DNA from: an uncultured delta proteobacterium | GTDB lineage: Bacteria > Bdellovibrionota_C > UBA2361 > OMII01 | Assembly: GCA_903920005.1 (NCBI GenBank) | Contig: CAIXKI010000012.1 | Span: 1-45,094 of the forward strand | Direction of reading: 5' to 3' | Length of the DNA: 45,094 nt | Shown here: piece after piece, positions 39,480 to 45,094 of the stretch | Layout of the letters: the number at the start of each line of letters is the position of its first letter | Numbering within the stretch: position 1 is the first letter of the stretch | Notes under the pieces: generated by a model | Seen by the model: only the letters and a program-made list of their open reading frames with translations | Told to the model about the DNA's origin: nothing | Database searches by the model: none | Made by a program: the position numbers and the translations under genes

Positions 39480-40265
39480 ATGGCTTCTCAAACAGTCCTC
39501 GTTACCGAATCTGCCGGCCTTATTACGATCACGATCAACCGCCCTTCCGCACGCAACAGCCTCAACGCGGAAACAGTTCTATCTCTCTGTGCGGCAGTAG
39601 ATGCCGCGACCGCGAATGCTCGTGCGCGATGTCTCCTTCTCACCGGTTCCGGGAGCGAAGCGTTCTGCGCTGGCGCGGACATCGCCGAGCTCGTCGCAAA
39701 CGCCGCTCCAGCAGCTCGCCGAGCTTTCTTTCAATCGATCGCTAATCTTATCGAGAAGATTCAAACAACCCACCTTCCAGTCGTAGCGTCGGTACACGGC
39801 TTTGCGCTTGCAGGTGGATGTGGGCTCGCGGCGGCGTGCGACATCACGCTTGCGGCAGACGATGCCATCTTTGGCCTACCGGAAGTGGCGATCGGACTCG
39901 CGGCTCTTGTTGTCATGGCCCCGATCAGTCGCCTCATCGGAAAGAAAGCACTCGCCCATCTCCTGATGACCGGAGAGAGGATCTCCGCTCAACGTGCCCT
40001 TGAGATCGGCCTCATTACGTCGGTGCATCCAAAGGGATCGCTCGATCAGACAGCCCAAGAGATGTGCGCAAAGCTTATGAGGCAGGGACCAGGCGCTCTC
40101 AAAGCATCGAAAGAAGGACTCCTTGAAATAAGCGAAAAGGAATATCACTCGGCAATTCGTGAATTTGCTGACCGCAGCGCTCTCTTAAGCATTGGGGCGG
40201 AAGCGTCCGAAGGTCTCCTCGCCTTTACCCAAAAACGAGACCCATCGTGGCGAAGGAATCCCTAG
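39480..40265 (+). CDS. Enoyl-CoA hydratase/isomerase family protein
   Basis: ITINRPSARNSLNAETV, AFCAGADIAELV, VHGFALAGGCGLAAACDITLAADDAIFGLPEVAIGL crotonase motifs. Confidence 0.92.
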   Translation: MASQTVLVTESAGLITITINRPSARNSLNAETVLSLCAAVDAATANARARCLLLTGSGSEAFCAGADIAELVANAAPAARRAFFQSIANLIEKIQTTHLPVVASVHGFALAGGCGLAAACDITLAADDAIFGLPEVAIGLAALVVMAPISRLIGKKALAHLLMTGERISAQRALEIGLITSVHPKGSLDQTAQEMCAKLMRQGPGALKASKEGLLEISEKEYHSAIREFADRSALLSIGAEASEGLLAFTQKRDPSWRRNP

Positions 40266-40341
40266 CAGGGTGATAAAAAACTAGGGGAGTGGGAACCAGG
40301 CCTACGTGGGTTCTCAACCAACACGTCCGACACTCTCTTCA

Positions 40342-43314
40342 TTACGAATGGGCAACGCTCATTCCCGATGCGGTCGCGGTTCTCTGAGGTCCACGCGAAG
40401 ATCCTTTGAATTCGGCCACAGGACCAACGCCTTCACGCACCACGATCACATCTCCCAACTCAGCAAACTGTCCGTAGTCTGTCTCAGGAGATGGGTACAT
40501 CTTAAGCCCTCGCTGAGAGACTGCGGGAACGGAGAGGTAGATCTGAGCACGCTCTGGAGCTGGTCGCGTCAATCGATCTTGCACCGCCTGACGCACAACG
40601 AGCGGATCAATATCCTTAACGCATGCTGTAGTCTCGTAATTACAGTACCAATTGCATCGCGCACACGAGACAGGTGTGGACACCGCTGAGGTAAGCGCCG
40701 AATAAGGCATGAAACGACCAAAATGCCCCCCTCCAAGAATCACCACATTAGGGGTGCCAACGGCACATGCGATGTGGGCTGGTCCACTTTCGGCTCCGAT
40801 CATCAACGCGCACCGAGAGACAACCGCCGCGACATCAGTAAGACTTGTTTTTCCGAAGAGACTAACCACCCGAAGACTAGTTCCACGAATGGCTCGACCG
40901 AGACTTTCGGATTCGTGTTCCGCGCCGAGGCCAATAATCACATATCCAGCGTCGCTGAGCATCGCCATCGTCTCTGAGAAGCGTTCATAGACCCGCCCCG
41001 GAAGTTGCGCTCCGGGAGCGAACGCGATCGCCTTCTCTTGGGGGATCTGCAACTCTCGAAAGAATCTTTCGGCTGTCTGCTCTGATGTCGGATCGCGCCA
41101 TACAACCGGCTTGCGAGTACCTGCATTAACACCAAGCCTGCCAAGAAAGGCATCGTATTTTTCAATCTCCGGCATCCATGTATCGACCTCCGTTACAAGC
41201 GCCGTGTAGGGAGAATCACCTCGCGATGAAAGACTCGAGTCCTTATTTTGATCGTCCCCCTCAAACGCTATCGCCGTAGCCCCGGCAGCCCATCCACATA
41301 TCTGATCTGAAAGCACATCTCTCGAATAGGCGGTATTAAAAACAAGATCAGCGTTCCAACCGCACACCTCCCTCTCCAAATTGAAGAGCGAGGTAGGATC
41401 ATCGAGTCTGAAGGTCATTATTTTGGAGACGAACGGACAATGGGTAAAGAGTTGCGCTACTCGCTCTTGACAGACGACGGCGATCTCAGCGCCAGGATAG
41501 CAAGCCTTCAGTGGCTCAATCGTTGACGCGCCCAAAACGTTATCCCCTATAGAGTCTGTTCGCACCCATAGTATTCGACTGGCTTGCTTAGGAAGCCTCG
41601 GTGATTGGAAGTGTCCTCCATCGCTCTCTACGGTGACCGAAACCGACAGCGGCGTAGGAGTGAACTGAGCGATACAGAACCCGAATTTCTCCCTTGAGTC
41701 AGCGAGCACTTGAAATCGCGGGTCCCTCTTGAGTTGAGAAAAGCTCTTGTGGTGCTTTATGTGGTACACATCATCGAGCGCGATGATACATGGTCCCTTA
41801 AGCTTCTCTAGAAGGTACGAAAACTCCACAAAGCCCATGTGACCGGCGCTATCGAGTATGACGAAGTCGGGCCTATCCTCGAAAGCGTTAAGCGCCTTAC
41901 CAAGCAAATCCTCTTCAACTCCGTCGAAATTTGTCTCTTCATAATACAAAGTCGCTCGATTGTGCTCACGATGATCAACAAAGATATCGTCAAACTCAAT
42001 GTTGCGAACGCATGCCTCCTCAATCTGCTCAACCGTCGGAAGGACAGAACGAGGAACCGACAACCCGTGACAAAGGCGTACTAAAGGAGCAAGCCCAGCC
42101 TGAGTCAGATTGTATTGCGCCTGCGCTACATTCTGCGGGTTAACCTCTATCGAGTAGAAGCGAGTGTCGTTGAGGTTGAGTTGCCGTAGGGTCGATGCGA
42201 TTACTGAGGTTGTCCCTGTGCCGAGATACGTCCCAGTTTCAATGATCTTTGTTGGACGATACTTAGTAAATACGTCTCGAATGCTTCGAGCGAAGTCAGA
42301 CTCTTGAGAGATCTTTGTGAGATCGAGATCGCCAGCATAGTCCTCGGCCACCTTGACAGTTCTCTTCGCTGAGGCCGAGCTCTTTTGCGTCGCCGAGCAC
42401 TGCTCCAGAAGCCCCATCACCTGCTCTTGAGCCTCATTACTAGGGAAGATTTTTGAAAAGTTTACCGACGCCGCACCACCTGTCGAATTCGTCAAATAGC
42501 TCACAAGCCCGTGGCACGCTGCATCATCCGAAGGAATGCGAGACTGCTCATAAGGCACTGGACTCGCAACTCGTTGAGCATAGTAATCTCTCCAGTACGC
42601 AACCTGTTGATCCATAGGAAGCGCGCGCACGACAGGCGCAACAACTTTCCAATGCTCCTCTATCTGCTGATTCTCAGTTCCCGGGGGGTGCGATTTCGAG
42701 GCAAGGGGGGTATTTGCGAGAACCGCATCAACAAACGCAAACGATTCGTTTTTCGCGAGCTTCAAGAAAACATCATAGTCGATACTGAACCGCAGATCCT
42801 CTCGGAAGAGACCGATCGAGTCGAGAGCCTTGCGAGAAAGATAGACGCTCGATCGGTGAGGATGCCGCTCGCAAAGCCACCAGCGCACAAGCTCATGGCT
42901 TTTCGTGACAGCACCTGGCACCACAACGTACCTTTCACTCCTGGCTCCATCAACCAGCGCGCACGAACCATAGAGCACAGCGGCGTCTGGAAACTGTTCT
43001 CGTGCATTAAGAATTGCGGTAAACGCGCCCGGTTCGAGCCACTCATCGCCGTTCAACCATAGAACGAGGTCGCCCCGCGCTACTCGAAGAGCCTTATTCA
43101 ACGCCTGGCCCTCTCCAGTGTTAGGCTCCGAGAGCCATCGGAGGTGCCCATATTTAGAAAGGACCTCAACGGTCCCATCCTTCGAATCGCCGTCGACTAT
43201 GAGGTGCTCAACCCGGTGGTCCCCCTGCGACATCACACTTTCAATGCAACGAGGAAGACTCGCCGCGCAGTTTGAAACTGGCGTAATGACTGAAATGAGC
43301 GGTAGGTGCTTCAT
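40342..43314 (-). CDS. Trimodular GT2 glycosyltransferase / SAM-methyltransferase-like / GT9 (heptosyltransferase-like) fusion
   Basis: N: ISVITPVSNCAASLPRCIESVMSQGDHRVEHLIVDGDSKDGT (GT2). Middle: KIIETGTYLGTGTTSVIASTL...FYSIEVNPQNVAQAQYNL (class I MTase motif I/II). C: ASRILWVRTDSIGDNVLGASTIEPLKACYPGAEIAVVCQ...GAESGPAHIACAVGTPNVVILGGGHFGRFMPY (GT9). Confidence 0.88.
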   Translation of the reverse strand: MKHLPLISVITPVSNCAASLPRCIESVMSQGDHRVEHLIVDGDSKDGTVEVLSKYGHLRWLSEPNTGEGQALNKALRVARGDLVLWLNGDEWLEPGAFTAILNAREQFPDAAVLYGSCALVDGARSERYVVVPGAVTKSHELVRWWLCERHPHRSSVYLSRKALDSIGLFREDLRFSIDYDVFLKLAKNESFAFVDAVLANTPLASKSHPPGTENQQIEEHWKVVAPVVRALPMDQQVAYWRDYYAQRVASPVPYEQSRIPSDDAACHGLVSYLTNSTGGAASVNFSKIFPSNEAQEQVMGLLEQCSATQKSSASAKRTVKVAEDYAGDLDLTKISQESDFARSIRDVFTKYRPTKIIETGTYLGTGTTSVIASTLRQLNLNDTRFYSIEVNPQNVAQAQYNLTQAGLAPLVRLCHGLSVPRSVLPTVEQIEEACVRNIEFDDIFVDHREHNRATLYYEETNFDGVEEDLLGKALNAFEDRPDFVILDSAGHMGFVEFSYLLEKLKGPCIIALDDVYHIKHHKSFSQLKRDPRFQVLADSREKFGFCIAQFTPTPLSVSVTVESDGGHFQSPRLPKQASRILWVRTDSIGDNVLGASTIEPLKACYPGAEIAVVCQERVAQLFTHCPFVSKIMTFRLDDPTSLFNLEREVCGWNADLVFNTAYSRDVLSDQICGWAAGATAIAFEGDDQNKDSSLSSRGDSPYTALVTEVDTWMPEIEKYDAFLGRLGVNAGTRKPVVWRDPTSEQTAERFFRELQIPQEKAIAFAPGAQLPGRVYERFSETMAMLSDAGYVIIGLGAEHESESLGRAIRGTSLRVVSLFGKTSLTDVAAVVSRCALMIGAESGPAHIACAVGTPNVVILGGGHFGRFMPYSALTSAVSTPVSCARCNWYCNYETTACVKDIDPLVVRQAVQDRLTRPAPERAQIYLSVPAVSQRGLKMYPSPETDYGQFAELGDVIVVREGVGPVAEFKGSSRGPQRTATASGMSVAHS

Positions 43315-43533
43315 AGGGCGTCACGCATAAACACTGGGGGCAAACACTACCCCTCGGTGTCTAAGATTCGGAGTTTTCATCTTCGATTCAATTAGTTAGG
43401 AGTATGGGAGCGCCTAAACCTGCCTAACAGGCTGATACAATTAAGGAAGCAGCAAAGGTAACGAGGAGCGTCCTGACTTTCACAGCCGCGCGCTCACTTG
43501 AATAGCTCCCCAGCCCCTATTACCCTGTACCGT

Positions 43534-44439
43534 ATGATCACGTACAACCCGAAGGACTGGTTCCGCCTCATCTTCCGCTTTCACAGTAGCGACACCTTTC
43601 GCATTCTACTGCCAACGATGACGATGCTAGGAGCGCTAACCGGAGGCCTAGTTTTTCTGGAGCTACACTCAAAGTTACATTTCAAGAGCCCTACGATCTT
43701 CCATCAAATCATCGGCTTCGTGCTCTCTATGCTTCTCGTGTTTCGTATTAACACTGCCTACGAGCGGTGGTGGGAGGGTCGCAAGCTTTGGGGAAGCCTC
43801 GTCAATAATTCTCGGAGTTTGATGAGCAAGATCCAGTCTCTCTTAGGCGCCAAGCATGCCGGCGATCTTGCCCTCTTGCGTGACGCGTTATCGACATTCC
43901 CGTACGCCCTAAGAGATCACCTGAGAGACGACGCACGAGCAGAGGACCTTCCGGCCTTTGGGAACGTCGACCGGCGAGCGCTTCTCACCGCGCAAAACAG
44001 ACCGCTTTACCTCCATAGTTTTCTAGTTCGGCACCTCCAAGAATTACGATCCCACGGAGTTCTTACGGATGAGCAACTACTTTACCTGAACGGCGAGCTT
44101 TTCTCGCTCATTGATATCACTGGCGCTTGCGAACGGATAAAAAACTCCCCAATCCCTTTCTCATACAGCTTATTCCTCAAAAAGATTATCTTCGTGTACG
44201 TCATTACGATGCCGATCGCGTTTTCATTCGACTTCTCTTACTGGGCCGTCCCGGCTGTAATGATCATCTTCTACGCCTTCGCTTCCCTAGAACTTATTTC
44301 AGAAGAAGTTGAGGAGCCCTTCGGCACTGAGGCAAACGACCTACCTACTGATGAGCTCGCGGACAAGATTCGAGCGGATATCTTAACCATCACCACTCCG
44401 GCGTTGAGCCGGGAACGGATACCGAAGATACCGGCATAA
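43534..44439 (+). CDS. Bestrophin-family (UPF0187) membrane channel protein
   Basis: MITYNPKDWFRLIFRFHSSDTFRILLPTM...VLSMLLVFRINTAYERWWEGRKLWGSLVNNSRSL...EVEEPFGTEANDLPTDELADKI. Start set at 43534. Confidence 0.93.
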   Translation: MITYNPKDWFRLIFRFHSSDTFRILLPTMTMLGALTGGLVFLELHSKLHFKSPTIFHQIIGFVLSMLLVFRINTAYERWWEGRKLWGSLVNNSRSLMSKIQSLLGAKHAGDLALLRDALSTFPYALRDHLRDDARAEDLPAFGNVDRRALLTAQNRPLYLHSFLVRHLQELRSHGVLTDEQLLYLNGELFSLIDITGACERIKNSPIPFSYSLFLKKIIFVYVITMPIAFSFDFSYWAVPAVMIIFYAFASLELISEEVEEPFGTEANDLPTDELADKIRADILTITTPALSRERIPKIPA

Positions 44440-44624
44440 CCGCATTAAGACATCGCAAGCCCTAGCTCAATAGACGAGAGGCTTGTTTTCCAATTACTCG
44501 CAGGAAATTAGCGAGCAAGGGAGCGTCCCTTTTTATAGTAAAGGGGTAGAACCCTCATAGCGCGACACACCCTAAGGCGTGTATGTTATTGTGGCAACGT
44601 CAACACCTTTCAGTACAATCCGCC

Positions 44625-45094
44625 ATGAAGATAGGACGATTCTCAATTCAGGAAGTAATCTTCGGTTTCTTCCGCTTAGACGGCGGATGCATGTTCGGAT
44701 CTGTCCCCAAAAATCTCTGGTCAAAGAGCATCCCGGCGGACAACGAAAATCGCATTCGTCTCGCGTGTCGCTCGTTAATTATCCACGATGGATCCCGTCG
44801 TTTCTTGATCGACGTTGGAATGGGAGAGAAGTGGTCCGACAAGCAACGTCAGATTTACGCGATTGAGAACAATCCACCGTCAACCTGGGGATTCGATCCG
44901 ACAACGATTACAGATATCATACTAACCCATCTTCACTTCGATCATGCTGGGGGAATCTCCCACCTCGATACGGCTGGAACTCCACAGCTCTCTTATCCCA
45001 ACGCGAGAGTCCACCTCCAAAAGGCGAATTGGGACCACGCTCAAAATCCGACCTTGAAAGACCGCGCAAGTTATCTTCCTGATACGGTGCTTCC
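44625..45094 (+). CDS. Metallo-beta-lactamase-fold hydrolase, partial (runs off right edge)
   Basis: Own translation MKIGRFSIQEVIFGFFRLDGGCMFGSVPKNLWSK...RRFLIDVGMGEKW...DIILTHLHFDHAGGISHL: HxHxDH motif. Absent from the ORF track as a full ORF. Confidence 0.88.
   Translation, partial: MKIGRFSIQEVIFGFFRLDGGCMFGSVPKNLWSKSIPADNENRIRLACRSLIIHDGSRRFLIDVGMGEKWSDKQRQIYAIENNPPSTWGFDPTTITDIILTHLHFDHAGGISHLDTAGTPQLSYPNARVHLQKANWDHAQNPTLKDRASYLPDTVL

Noticed and set aside
44500-44540. Possible Rho-independent terminator after the bestrophin gene (GC-rich inverted bases then TTTTT)
   Set aside because: Stem is short and imperfect as read; not strong enough to annotate.
1-45094. tRNA or rRNA genes
   Set aside because: Scanned intergenic regions for T-loop (GGTTCRANTCC) and rRNA-like motifs; none had a matching cloverleaf context.

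Overview
The window looks like an ordinary chromosomal segment of a Gram-negative bacterium: signal peptides, a lipoprotein, outer-membrane barrels and mostly housekeeping genes. I see no phage, transposase, CRISPR array, rRNA or tRNA. Main blocks, left to right: (i) a partial UbiA-type prenyltransferase with an N-terminal HAD domain (minus, runs off the left edge and is absent from the supplied ORF track), divergent from DprE1-like and DprE2-like genes; (ii) a MazG-like pyrophosphohydrolase and GDP-L-fucose synthase; (iii) an argA-like GNAT, argC, argB cluster; (iv) HD-domain protein, YebC and a HEAT-like protein; (v) a Ser/Thr kinase-CHASE2 gene divergent from a 1148-aa FecR-TPR-beta-barrel protein, then a two-domain GT2 protein; (vi) ZIP transporter, dapF and an RlmC/TrmA-type methyltransferase; (vii) a secreted Cys-rich plus Thr-Pro-repeat protein; (viii) tkt, a redoxin, an alpha/beta hydrolase and a type IIA topoisomerase pair; (ix) an outer-membrane barrel with a strong terminator; (x) tmk, holB, a stand-alone MetG-C-like tRNA-binding domain, tatD and enoyl-CoA hydratase; (xi) a 990-aa GT2/methyltransferase/GT9 fusion, a bestrophin and a partial metallo-beta-lactamase-fold protein. 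The best candidates for something under-described are the kinase-CHASE2 // FecR-TPR-barrel locus, two families of palindromic intergenic repeats (3.63-3.90 kb, and 11.19-11.41 kb with related copies at 26.65-26.71 kb), the GT2-MTase-GT9 fusion, and the compact three-gene DprE pathway. All assignments come from reading sequence and motifs; no database search was run.
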